Shown piece by piece: positions 26,708 through 35,326 of a DNA stretch of 64,000 nucleotides (positions are counted from its first letter, which is position 1; each line of letters opens with the position of its first letter). The stretch spans positions 160,433 to 224,432 of the forward strand of contig NZ_NFZQ01000012.1 of assembly GCF_002165135.1 (NCBI RefSeq), given 5' to 3'. Below the pieces are notes generated by a model. It worked only from the letters and a program-made list of their open reading frames with translations. It ran no database searches and was not told the DNA's origin. Source of the stretch: Pseudomonas sp. SID14000. GTDB taxonomy: Bacteria; Pseudomonadota; Gammaproteobacteria; Pseudomonadales; Pseudomonadaceae. The position numbers and the translations under genes are program-made.

Positions 26708-27604
26708 ATGCCCGCCCTGGACCACCCCCTGATCGACCAGTTCCTCGACGCCCTGTGGCTTGAAAAGGGCCTGTCCGAAAACACCCGCGTGTCCTACCGC
26801 AGCGACCTGGCCCTGTTCAACGGCTGGCTGCAGGAACATTCGGTATCCTTGCCCGACGCCGGCCGCGACCTGATTCTCGACCACCTGGCCTGGCGCCTCG
26901 ACCAAGGCTACAAACCGCGCTCCACGGCACGCTTCCTGTCCGGCCTGCGCGGCTTCTTCCGCTACCTGCTGCGGGAAAAGCTGGTGGCCATCGACCCAAC
27001 CCTGCAAGTCGACATGCCGCAACTGGGCAAGCCGCTGCCCAAGTCGCTGTCCGAAGCCGACGTCGAAGCCTTGCTGCAGGCCCCTGACCTGGGCGAAGCC
27101 ATCGGCCAGCGTGATCGCGCCATGCTCGAAGTGCTCTATGCCTGCGGCCTGCGGGTTACCGAACTGGTCAGCCTGACCCTCGACCAGGTCAACCTGCGCC
27201 AGGGCGTGCTGCGGGTGATGGGCAAGGGCAGCAAGGAGCGCCTGGTGCCCATGGGCGAAGAGGCGGTGCTATGGCTGCAGCGCTACCTGCGTGATGGCCG
27301 CGCGGAGCTGCTCAATGGCCGCCCCAGCGACGTCTTGTTCCCCAGCCAGCGCGGCGAGCAGATGACCCGGCAAACCTTCTGGCATCGCATCAAGCACCAT
27401 GCCCGAGTCGCCGGAATCGACAAGCCGCTGTCGCCGCACACCCTGCGCCATGCCTTCGCCACTCATCTGCTCAACCACGGCGCAGACCTGCGCGTGGTAC
27501 AGATGCTGCTGGGCCACAGTGACCTGTCGACCACGCAGATCTACACCCATGTCGCCAAGGCCCGCTTGCAGCAACTGCATGCCCAGCACCATCCGCGTGG
27601 ATGA
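26708..27604 (+). CDS. xerD: Site-specific tyrosine recombinase XerD
   Basis: 298 residues. N-terminal SAM-like core-binding domain (LWLEKGLSENTRVSYRSDL) and catalytic domain with the conserved Arg (YACGLRVTELVSL), HTLRHAFATHLL, LLGHSDLSTTQIYTH and the nucleophilic Tyr. With XerC it resolves chromosome dimers at dif. The neighbour dsbC fits the usual xerD-dsbC order, so this is the housekeeping recombinase and not a phage integrase. Confidence 0.97.
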   Translation: MPALDHPLIDQFLDALWLEKGLSENTRVSYRSDLALFNGWLQEHSVSLPDAGRDLILDHLAWRLDQGYKPRSTARFLSGLRGFFRYLLREKLVAIDPTLQVDMPQLGKPLPKSLSEADVEALLQAPDLGEAIGQRDRAMLEVLYACGLRVTELVSLTLDQVNLRQGVLRVMGKGSKERLVPMGEEAVLWLQRYLRDGRAELLNGRPSDVLFPSQRGEQMTRQTFWHRIKHHARVAGIDKPLSPHTLRHAFATHLLNHGADLRVVQMLLGHSDLSTTQIYTHVAKARLQQLHAQHHPRG

Positions 27605-27757
27605 ATGTTTTTCATGTTCCGCCGACCGGCCCTTGCAAGGCCCTTCACCGGTGGTTTGATGTGGTAGGCTTGGGCGGTTTGCACCAAGGGCCGCACAGTC
27701 ACCGCGTATTTTCCGCAGGTGGCGCCCTCCGGCCCCTGTCCGCCTTCAGGAGTTCCC

Positions 27758-28501
27758 ATGCGCGTGACCCAGTTTTTCGCCGCCGCCGCGTTGGCGCTGG
27801 CCAGTACCTTTGCCGTTGCTGCGGCAACCGACAGCAATGCCGCTGCCGAGCAGGCCATCCGTAAGTCGTTGCAGAACCTCGAGCTGGAAGTGCCCGTCGA
27901 AAGCGTGGCCAGCAGCCCGGTCAGCGGCCTGTATGAAGTCAAGCTGCAGGGCGGCCGTGTGCTGTATGCCAGCGGCGACGGCCAGTTCGTGATGCAGGGC
28001 TACCTGTTCCAGATCCAGGACGGCAAGCCGGTCAACCTCACCGAAAAGACCGAGCGTCTGGGTATTGCCAAGCTCATCAACGGCATTCCAGCCGCCGAGA
28101 TGGTGGTTTATCCTGCCAAGGGCGAGACCAAGTCGCACATCACCGTGTTCACCGACACCACCTGCCCGTACTGCCACAAGCTGCACGCCGAAGTGCCCGA
28201 GCTCAACCGCCGCGGTATCGAAGTGCGCTATGTCGCCTTCCCGCGCCAGGGCCTCGGCTCGCCGGGTGACCAGCAGTTGCAGGCCGTCTGGTGTTCCAGT
28301 GACCGCCGTGCGGCGATGGACAAGATGGTCGAGGGTGAAGAAATCAAGGCCGCCAAGTGCGCCAACCCGGTCAGCAAGCAGTTCCAGCTGGGCCAGTCGA
28401 TCGGCGTCAACGGCACGCCGGCGATCGTCCTTGAAAGCGGCCAGGTCATTCCGGGCTACCAGCCGGCACCGCAGGTCGCCAAGCTGGCACTGGCCAAGTA
28501 A
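27758..28501 (+). CDS. dsbC: Thiol:disulfide interchange protein DsbC
   Basis: 247 residues from the ATG after CAGGAGT. Signal peptide (about 1-22, ending VAAA), N-terminal dimerisation domain, and a thioredoxin-like domain with the active site CPYC (TDTTCPYCHKLH) and the cis-proline NGTPAIVL. It isomerises wrong disulfides in the periplasm. hom follows. Confidence 0.96.
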   Translation: MRVTQFFAAAALALASTFAVAAATDSNAAAEQAIRKSLQNLELEVPVESVASSPVSGLYEVKLQGGRVLYASGDGQFVMQGYLFQIQDGKPVNLTEKTERLGIAKLINGIPAAEMVVYPAKGETKSHITVFTDTTCPYCHKLHAEVPELNRRGIEVRYVAFPRQGLGSPGDQQLQAVWCSSDRRAAMDKMVEGEEIKAAKCANPVSKQFQLGQSIGVNGTPAIVLESGQVIPGYQPAPQVAKLALAK

Positions 28502-28584
28502 TCCAATTCAGTACGCCGTCGTCATGGGGTGACGGCATGTTTCACGGTCGGCATGGGTGTCGTCCGTTCAATGGGGAGTTCACA

Positions 28585-29889
28585 GTGAAACCGGTCAAAG
28601 TAGGCATCTGTGGGTTGGGGACCGTCGGTGGCGGAACCTTCAATGTACTTCAGCGCAACGCCGAGGAGATTGCCCGCCGTGCCGGGCGCGGTATTGAAGT
28701 GGCACAGATCGCCATGCGCTCGCAGAACCCGAACTGCCAGATTACCGGTACCCCCATTACCGCTGACGTGTTCGAAGTTGCGAGCAACCCGGAGATCGAC
28801 ATTGTCATCGAGCTGATCGGTGGCTACACCGTAGCCCGTGAACTGGTGCTCAAGGCCATCGAGAACGGTAAGCACGTGGTCACCGCCAACAAGGCGCTGA
28901 TTGCCGTGCATGGCAATGAAATCTTCGCCAAGGCACGCGAGAAGGGTGTGATCGTCGCCTTCGAAGCGGCTGTGGCCGGTGGCATCCCGGTGATCAAGGC
29001 CATCCGCGAAGGCCTGTCGGCCAACCACATCAACTGGGTGGCCGGCATCATCAATGGCACCGGCAACTTCATCCTCACCGAAATGCGTGAGAAGGGCCGT
29101 GCCTTCCCGGACGTGCTGGCCGAAGCCCAGGCGCTGGGTTACGCCGAAGCCGACCCGACTTTTGACGTTGAAGGCATCGATGCCGCGCACAAGCTGACAA
29201 TCCTCGCCTCGATCGCTTTCGGCATTCCGCTGCAATTCGACAAGGCCTACACCGAAGGCATCACCCAGCTGACCACTGCTGACGTGAATTACGCCGAAGC
29301 CCTGGGCTACCGCATCAAGCACCTGGGCGTGGCCCGCCGCACTGACGAAGGCATTGAACTGCGCGTACACCCGACGCTGATTCCGGCCGACCGCCTGATC
29401 GCCAACGTCAACGGCGTGATGAACGCGGTCATGGTCAACGGCGATGCCGCCGGTTCCACCCTGTACTACGGCGCTGGCGCCGGCATGGAGCCTACCGCTT
29501 CGTCGGTGGTTGGCGATCTGGTCGATGTGGTTCGTGCCATGACCTCCGACCCGGAAAACCGTGTGCCGCACCTGGCCTTCCAGCCGGATTCGCTGTCGGC
29601 CCACCCGATCCTGCCGATCGAAGCCTGCAAAAGCGCCTACTACCTGCGCATCCAGGCCAAGGATCACCCAGGCGTACTGGCCCAGGTGGCCAGCATCCTC
29701 TCGGAGCGTGGCATCAACATCGAGTCGATCATGCAGAAGGAAGCCGAGGAACAGGACGGCCTGGTGCCGATGATCCTGCTGACCCATGGCGTGGTCGAGC
29801 AGCGCATCAACGACGCCATCGTCGCCCTGGAAGCCCTGCAGGACGTGGTCGGCAAGGTCGTGCGCATTCGCGTCGAGCAGCTCAACTAA
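28585..29889 (+). CDS. hom: Homoserine dehydrogenase
   Basis: 434 residues. The GTG at 28585 with GGGGAG upstream is preferred over an ATG 16 codons earlier. NAD(P)-binding domain (GICGLGTVGGG), catalytic core (VAGIINGTGNFILTEM, ADPTFDVEGIDAAHKL) and a C-terminal ACT domain (KDHPGVLAQVASILSERGIN) that should sense threonine. Reduces aspartate semialdehyde to homoserine. thrC follows after 58 bases, without thrB. Confidence 0.97.
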   Translation: MKPVKVGICGLGTVGGGTFNVLQRNAEEIARRAGRGIEVAQIAMRSQNPNCQITGTPITADVFEVASNPEIDIVIELIGGYTVARELVLKAIENGKHVVTANKALIAVHGNEIFAKAREKGVIVAFEAAVAGGIPVIKAIREGLSANHINWVAGIINGTGNFILTEMREKGRAFPDVLAEAQALGYAEADPTFDVEGIDAAHKLTILASIAFGIPLQFDKAYTEGITQLTTADVNYAEALGYRIKHLGVARRTDEGIELRVHPTLIPADRLIANVNGVMNAVMVNGDAAGSTLYYGAGAGMEPTASSVVGDLVDVVRAMTSDPENRVPHLAFQPDSLSAHPILPIEACKSAYYLRIQAKDHPGVLAQVASILSERGINIESIMQKEAEEQDGLVPMILLTHGVVEQRINDAIVALEALQDVVGKVVRIRVEQLN

Positions 29890-29947
29890 CAATAGTGCCG
29901 TCGGGCCGCCAGCGCGGTCCCGGCCCCAGCATCGAAGGTTTGCATCC

Positions 29948-31357
29948 ATGCGCTATATCAGTACTCGCGGCCAGGCCCCGGCCCTGAATTTCGAAGACGT
30001 CCTGCTGGCTGGCCTGGCCAGCGACGGCGGTCTGTACGTCCCGGAAAACCTGCCACGCTTCACCCAGGAAGAGATCGCCTCGTGGGCTGGCCTGCCGTAC
30101 CACGAACTGGCTTTCCGGGTGATGCGCCCGTTCGTCGAAGGCAGCATCGCCGACGCCGACTTCAAGAAGATCCTCGAAGAAACCTACGGTGAGTTCGCCC
30201 ACGCCGCGGTTGCCCCGCTGCGTCAACTGAACAGCAATGAGTGGGTGCTGGAGCTGTTCCACGGCCCGACCCTGGCGTTCAAGGACTTTGCCCTGCAACT
30301 GCTTGGCCGCCTGCTCGACCATGTGCTGGCCAAGCGCAACGAGCGCGTGGTGATCATCGGCGCCACCAGCGGTGACACCGGCTCCGCCGCCATCGAAGGC
30401 TGCCGCCGTTGCGACAACGTCGACATCTTCATCCTGCACCCGCACCAGCGCGTCTCGGAAGTGCAACGCCGGCAGATGACCACCATCTTCGGTGACAACA
30501 TCCACAACATCGCCATTGAAGGCAACTTCGACGACTGCCAGGAAATGGTCAAGGCCAGCTTCGCCGACCAGTCATTCCTCAAGGGTACCCGCCTGGTTGC
30601 GGTCAACTCGATCAACTGGGCGCGGATCATGGCCCAGATCGTCTACTACTTCCACGCTGCCCTGCAGCTGGGTGGCCCGGCGCGTTCCGTGGCGTTCTCG
30701 GTGCCGACCGGCAACTTCGGCGACATCTTCGCCGGCTACCTGGCACGTAACATGGGCCTGCCGGTCAGCCAGCTGATCGTCGCCACCAACCGCAACGACA
30801 TCCTGCACCGCTTCATGAGCGGCAACCAGTACGTCAAGGAAACCCTGCACGCGACCCTGTCGCCGTCGATGGACATCATGGTCTCGTCCAACTTCGAGCG
30901 CCTGCTGTTCGACCTGCACGGCCGCAACGGTGGCGCCATCGCCGAGCTGATGGCCAACTTCAAGCAAGGTGGCGGCTTCAGCGTCGAGCAAGACCGTTGG
31001 ACCGAAGCTCGCAAGCTGTTCGACTCGCTGGCAGTGAGCGACGAGCAAACCTGCGAGACCATCGCCGAAGTGTTTGCCGCCACCGGTGAAGTGCTCGACC
31101 CGCACACCGCAATCGGCGTCAAGGCCGCCCGTGAGTGCCGCCGCAGCCTGGACACGCCGATGGTAGTGCTGGGTACCGCGCACCCGGTCAAGTTCCCGGA
31201 AGCGGTGGAGAAGGCGGGGGTGGGCAAGGCACTGGAGCTGCCGGCACACCTCAGCGACCTGTTCAGCCGTGAAGAGCGTTGCACGGTGCTGGCCAATGAC
31301 CTGAAGGCTGTGCAGGGTTTTGTCAGCCAGCATGGTAATCGCGGCAAACCTCTGTAA
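29948..31357 (+). CDS. thrC: Threonine synthase
   Basis: 469 residues of the longer, fold-type II threonine synthase. N-terminal RYISTRGQAPALNFEDVLLA, PLP-lysine in GPTLAFKDFALQ and the phosphate-binding loop GATSGDTGSAA. It converts O-phosphohomoserine to threonine. The ATG at 29948 starts after the rho-type spacer following hom. A REP pair follows. Confidence 0.97.
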   Translation: MRYISTRGQAPALNFEDVLLAGLASDGGLYVPENLPRFTQEEIASWAGLPYHELAFRVMRPFVEGSIADADFKKILEETYGEFAHAAVAPLRQLNSNEWVLELFHGPTLAFKDFALQLLGRLLDHVLAKRNERVVIIGATSGDTGSAAIEGCRRCDNVDIFILHPHQRVSEVQRRQMTTIFGDNIHNIAIEGNFDDCQEMVKASFADQSFLKGTRLVAVNSINWARIMAQIVYYFHAALQLGGPARSVAFSVPTGNFGDIFAGYLARNMGLPVSQLIVATNRNDILHRFMSGNQYVKETLHATLSPSMDIMVSSNFERLLFDLHGRNGGAIAELMANFKQGGGFSVEQDRWTEARKLFDSLAVSDEQTCETIAEVFAATGEVLDPHTAIGVKAARECRRSLDTPMVVLGTAHPVKFPEAVEKAGVGKALELPAHLSDLFSREERCTVLANDLKAVQGFVSQHGNRGKPL

Positions 31358-31371
31358 CGGCGTTGCTTTCC

Positions 31372-31474
31372 GGGGCTGCTACGCAGCCCTTTCGCGACAC
31401 AAGGCCGCTCCCACAGGAGAATCGCGTTCCCTTGTGGGAGCGGCCTTGTGTCGCGATGGGCCGCAAAGCGGCCC
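31372..31474. repeat. REP pair after thrC
   Basis: Left copy GGGGCTGCTACGCAGCCC with CGACACAAGGCCGCTCCCAC, and a right mirror copy with GTGGGAGCGGCCTTGTGTCG ending in GCGGCCCC. This 'acaaggc' subtype differs in the stem from the 'gtaaaccc' subtype. Confidence 0.9.
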
Positions 31475-31573
31475 CAAAATCTCAGCCCTTTCCCATATCT
31501 CCATCAGAAACATCCTGTTCATTCCGCCTAGCGCCAAGCCTAAATTAGCCGGTCCTCCCACCAGGAGCGGCTT

Positions 31574-31993
31574 ATGCACCAGCCCTACGTGTTGATCCAC
31601 CAGGCTCGCCCATCCCATCAGATCCTCCTGCACCAGGCCCTCAACGCCCAGGGTATGTTCCACGTGCGCATCAGCGAAACCAGCGCAGACCTCGACGCCT
31701 GCCTGAGCGCGGATCGTGGCCCCGATTTGCTGGTCCTTGACCACGCCATGCCAACCCGTGCCGGCCTTGCCTTGTTCGAACAGCAGCACCGAACACGCGC
31801 TTTGCTGTTCGTCGGCCAGGCTTCCCCCAAGCGCCGCAACCTTGCCCAAGAGGCCAGAAGCCGGGGCCTGTGGGTGCTCGCCGAGCTGCCCTGGCCGCTG
31901 TCGATGCCGCACTTGCAGCGTGCCCTGCAAGCGCTGCTGGTGCGCCCGGGGAGGCGTATTCAAACTGTCACGTCCGCCCCGCATGCTCACTAA
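31574..31993 (+). CDS. Stand-alone receiver-like protein, degenerate phosphorylation site
   Basis: 139 residues forming one CheY-like domain. The Asp-containing strand is recognisable (DLLVLDHAMPTRAG), but the acidic pair expected after strand 1 is replaced (VLIHQARPS) and the conserved Lys near the end is Glu (VLAELPWPLS). Phosphorylation is therefore doubtful. No output domain. AGGAGCGG precedes the ATG. No kinase gene is nearby. Confidence 0.75.
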   Translation: MHQPYVLIHQARPSHQILLHQALNAQGMFHVRISETSADLDACLSADRGPDLLVLDHAMPTRAGLALFEQQHRTRALLFVGQASPKRRNLAQEARSRGLWVLAELPWPLSMPHLQRALQALLVRPGRRIQTVTSAPHAH

Positions 31994-32072
31994 AGCAGCC
32001 GCGGTGTGACGAACTTTCCGCTGCGTCTGTTGGTCAGTTCCTCTATACCCCACCACGCAGCGAGTGATCCGG

Positions 32073-32354
32073 ATGGAAAGAATCTGCAGACTGCTCAACG
32101 AAGCCCTGACCCCCTATCAGACCCATCTCGGCATCGCCGATGCCCAGGGTAATCGCCAATTGACCGTTCACGATCGCCTCGCCGGCATCACCTTGCGGCG
32201 CACGGTCAGCGAGCGCCAGTTGCAAGAACAACGCCTGTTGATCGACCTGGTGGATGGCCTGCACCGTGACCTGCAGATCGCCGAAGGGCGTTTGCAGCCC
32301 TGTGTGATCGCGGCACTGCAGCAGCGCCAGCAACCCCATGGAACCTTTGCCTGA
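32073..32354 (+). CDS. DUF3509 protein
   Basis: 93 residues from the ATG at 32073 (a GTG three codons earlier is possible). The pattern ERICRLLNEALTPYQ and IDLVDGLHRDLQIAEG fits the DUF3509 family of small Pseudomonas proteins of unknown function. It stands alone, followed by a terminator. Confidence 0.75.
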   Translation: MERICRLLNEALTPYQTHLGIADAQGNRQLTVHDRLAGITLRRTVSERQLQEQRLLIDLVDGLHRDLQIAEGRLQPCVIAALQQRQQPHGTFA

Positions 32355-32449
32355 TTGGTTTATCAGACACTGTAGGGGCAGCCCAGCCAGTGCTTTGCTC
32401 CGGCGCTGGCTAGGCTGTCACGGGAAGCCTCTCAAGGGCTTTCGCTTGG

Positions 32450-32486
32450 CCCCGGGCGTGTTTCCCCAGCGTCCGGGGTTTCTTTT
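32450..32486 (+). terminator. Rho-independent terminator after the DUF3509 gene
   Basis: CCCCGG at 32450 pairs with CCGGGG at 32473, with an inner CCCC in the loop, followed by TTTCTTTTT. It lies about 96 bases after the gene. Confidence 0.7.
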
Positions 32487-32544
32487 TGTGTTGCCTGAAC
32501 CGGCCCTATCGCTGGCTTGCCGGCGACAGGGCCGGAACAGGCGA

Positions 32545-33423
32545 TCAGTGGTCTTCGAAGAAGCGCTTGCTCTCTTTGAGGTAGTCTTCCTGCAATGCCG
32601 GGTCCAGCCAGCGTGCATACAACGCTGGCAGCACATCGCGGCGCAGGGCCGGTAGCAACTGGTCGATGTGCGCAATCGCTTCGCGCCCCAGCTCGCTGTT
32701 CGAACAGCCTACATGCAGAAACTGGTAGCGGTTCACCCCATGCACAGGATGAAACTGATAATCGGCCAGTGCCCCGCCTTGCTGCTCGACCAGATAGCGC
32801 ACTTCAGGCCAGTAGGCGAGCACCATGCGCAGGCGCCCCAACTGCTGCATCTGCAGCAGGTTGGCGGTGGCGTCGTTGCCGTAGTGGCGGCTGAGCGCGG
32901 TGTCGGGTAACTGGCGCAGGATGGCGTCAATCTGCGTACCATAGCTGCGCTCTGCGACAACCCCCAGCTTCATCATGGTCTTGCTCAGCAGACCATGCAG
33001 GTCTACCTCCTGGCCATCGAGGTAAGGTGCCACCAGCGCCTGGCTGTCCTTGCGCAGCACCAGGCCGCCACTGAGCACGCCCACTGATGGCATGGAAAAC
33101 CGTACATATTCGGCGCGGTCCGGCGTCCACAGCAGGGTCGGGTCGCAGGTGAAGCTCTTAGGGTCCTGCAGCATCTGGATGCCGCGGGCGCGGTTGACCC
33201 GCACGATGCTGTGGTCGTACTCGGGCATCTGCCTGATCAGCAGGGGCAACAGTTGGTCGATCACCCCCTGGCCTTTCTCCGGTCCTTCAAAGATGGTGAA
33301 CGGCGGCAGGTCACGCATGAGCCAGAAGATGCGCTCCTTGGCGTTGGCGGGCTGCAGCAGCAATGCGGGCAGCAGCCCGCACAACAGCAGGGCCAGGTGA
33401 CGTAGGCAATGGGCAGCGCGCAT
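32545..33423 (-). CDS. Periplasmic solute-binding-like protein (SBP_bac_3 type)
   Basis: 292 residues from ATG 33423, with a signal peptide (LALLLCGLLPALLLQPANA). The mature part (ERIFWLMRDLPPFTIFEGPEKGQGVIDQLL) resembles the extracellular amino-acid-binding fold, in the branch with no linked transporter. No ABC genes adjoin. The ligand is unknown. The frame extends further upstream but has no start there. The CoA-transferase gene ends 20 bases before it, so the two are probably cotranscribed. Confidence 0.82.
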   Translation of the reverse strand: MRAAHCLRHLALLLCGLLPALLLQPANAKERIFWLMRDLPPFTIFEGPEKGQGVIDQLLPLLIRQMPEYDHSIVRVNRARGIQMLQDPKSFTCDPTLLWTPDRAEYVRFSMPSVGVLSGGLVLRKDSQALVAPYLDGQEVDLHGLLSKTMMKLGVVAERSYGTQIDAILRQLPDTALSRHYGNDATANLLQMQQLGRLRMVLAYWPEVRYLVEQQGGALADYQFHPVHGVNRYQFLHVGCSNSELGREAIAHIDQLLPALRRDVLPALYARWLDPALQEDYLKESKRFFEDH

Positions 33424-33443
33424 GGACCAGGGCTGTGTCAGGG

Positions 33444-34643
33444 TCAGACCGTGCCTGCTGCACGCAGGCTGGCGATGGCCGTCGCGTCGTAGCCCAGGTT
33501 GCTGAGCAGCGCCTCTGTGTGTTCGCCCAGCGCCGGGCCGACCCACTCGGTGGAGCCGGGGGTGTCCGACAGCTTGGGCACGATGCCCGGCATGCGGAAC
33601 GGCTTGCCATCCGGCAGTTTGGCTTGCAGGAACATTTCGCGTGCCAGGTACTGCGGGTCGTTGAACATGTCCTCGGCCGAATAGATGCGGCTGGCCGGAA
33701 CTTCAGCGGTGTTCAGCACCTGCATCAGTTGCTCCAGCGGCAGGCTGTTGGCCCAGCGGTCGATCACACCGTACAGCTCGTCACGGCGCAGGTCGCGACC
33801 ATCATTGGTGGCCAGGGTCGGGTCCTCGGCCAGGTCGGTGCGGCCAATGGCCTGCATGAAGCGTTTGAAGATCGCATCGCCGTTGGCGCCGATCTGCACA
33901 TGCTTGCCGTCGGCGCTGGTGTGGATGGAGGAGGGCGTGATACCCGGCATGATGTTGCCGGTGCGTTCGCGGATAAAGCCGAACACATCGAACTCCGGGA
34001 CCATGCTTTCCATCATGGCGAAGATCGCTTCGTACAGGGCCACGTCCACCACCTGGCCCTGGCCGCCGTTGACTTCCCGGTGCCGCAGCGCCATCAGTGC
34101 GCCGATCACCCCCCACAGGGCAGCAATCGAGTCACCGATGGAAATGCCCGTGCGCACCGGTGGGCGGTCGTCGAAGCCGGTGATGTAGCGCAGGCCGCCC
34201 ATCGACTCGCCCACGGCGCCGAAGCCCGGCTGGTCCTTCATCGGCCCGGTCTGGCCGAAGCCCGACAGGCGCACCATTACCAGGCGCGGATTGAGCGCAT
34301 GCAGCACGTCCCAGCCCAGGCCGAGTTTTTCCAGCACGCCCGGGCGGAAGTTTTCGATCAGGATGTCGGCCTCGGCCAGCAGGCGCTTGAGGATCTCGCG
34401 GCCCTCGGGGTGCTTGAGGTTGAGGGTGAGCGACTGTTTGTTGCGGGCCTGCACGAACCACCACAGCGAGGTGCCTTCGTACAGCTTGCGCCATTTGCGC
34501 AACGGGTCGCCGCCATCGGGCGATTCGACCTTGATCACCTCGGCGCCGAATTCGGCACAGATGCGCGAGGCGAACGGCCCAGCGATCAGGGTACCGAGTT
34601 CGACAACTTTGAGGCCGGCGAGGGGTTTGCTGGGCGTAGACAT
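33444..34643 (-). CDS. Family III CoA transferase (CaiB/BaiF)
   Basis: 399 residues, full length. N-terminal LKVVELGTLIAGPFASRICAEFGAEVIKVE and the catalytic Asp in GISIGDSIAALWG. It moves CoA between organic acids; the substrate cannot be told. It is upstream of the binding-protein gene on the same strand and diverges from yaeQ. Confidence 0.93.
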   Translation of the reverse strand: MSTPSKPLAGLKVVELGTLIAGPFASRICAEFGAEVIKVESPDGGDPLRKWRKLYEGTSLWWFVQARNKQSLTLNLKHPEGREILKRLLAEADILIENFRPGVLEKLGLGWDVLHALNPRLVMVRLSGFGQTGPMKDQPGFGAVGESMGGLRYITGFDDRPPVRTGISIGDSIAALWGVIGALMALRHREVNGGQGQVVDVALYEAIFAMMESMVPEFDVFGFIRERTGNIMPGITPSSIHTSADGKHVQIGANGDAIFKRFMQAIGRTDLAEDPTLATNDGRDLRRDELYGVIDRWANSLPLEQLMQVLNTAEVPASRIYSAEDMFNDPQYLAREMFLQAKLPDGKPFRMPGIVPKLSDTPGSTEWVGPALGEHTEALLSNLGYDATAIASLRAAGTV

Positions 34644-34775
34644 GGGGCATCCGTGGCAGCTGGGCAGAGCCGTGGTTTTATCATAGGTCCGAAGCGGCAG
34701 ATACTGCTGCGGCGCAACGAAGGGCAGGATCGGTTAGACTGTGCCACTTTTCTTTGCGCAAGAAGCCCGTCGACC

Positions 34776-35318
34776 ATGGCCCAGCCGTCCACTACCTACA
34801 AATTCGAACTGAACCTGACCGACCTCGATCGCGGCGTGTACGAAAACGTCCGGCAGACCATCGCTCGCCATCCTTCGGAGACCGAAGAACGCATGGCCGT
34901 GCGTCTGCTGGCCTATGCCCTGTGGTACAACGAGAACCTGTCGTTCGGCCGTGGCCTGTCCGATGTGGACGAAGCGGCGCTGTGGGAAAAGAGCCTGGAC
35001 GATCGCATCCTGCACTGGATCGAAGTGGGCCAGCCGGACGCCGACCGACTGACCTGGTGCTCGCGGCGCACCGAGCGCACCAGCCTGCTGGCCTACGGCA
35101 GCCTGCGCGTATGGCAGAACAAGGTAGTGGATGCGGTCAAGGGCCTGAAAAACCTGAGCATCGCCGCCGTGCCGCAGGAGGTGCTGGAAACCCTGGCCAC
35201 CGACATGCCCCGTACCATCAAGTGGGACGTGATGATCAGCGAAGGCACCTTGTTCGTCACCGACGACCGTGGCCAGCACGAAGTGCAGCTGGAGTGGCTG
35301 CTGGGTGAGCGTGGCTGA
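34776..35318 (+). CDS. yaeQ: YaeQ family protein
   Basis: 180 residues from ATG 34776, the start of recognisable YaeQ sequence (YKFELNLTDLDRGVYENV, ERMAVRLLAYALWYNENLSF). The family has a PD-(D/E)XK nuclease-like fold; its function in cells is unsettled. recJ follows 8 bases later. Confidence 0.93.
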   Translation: MAQPSTTYKFELNLTDLDRGVYENVRQTIARHPSETEERMAVRLLAYALWYNENLSFGRGLSDVDEAALWEKSLDDRILHWIEVGQPDADRLTWCSRRTERTSLLAYGSLRVWQNKVVDAVKGLKNLSIAAVPQEVLETLATDMPRTIKWDVMISEGTLFVTDDRGQHEVQLEWLLGERG

Positions 35319-35326
35319 AGCCCCCC

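Noticed and set aside
26708..27604. Phage integrase marking an island
   Set aside because: It is the housekeeping xerD next to dsbC, with no attachment repeats or phage genes nearby.
32545..33423. Binding protein as part of a local ABC transporter
   Set aside because: No permease or ATPase gene adjoins; the neighbour is a CoA transferase.
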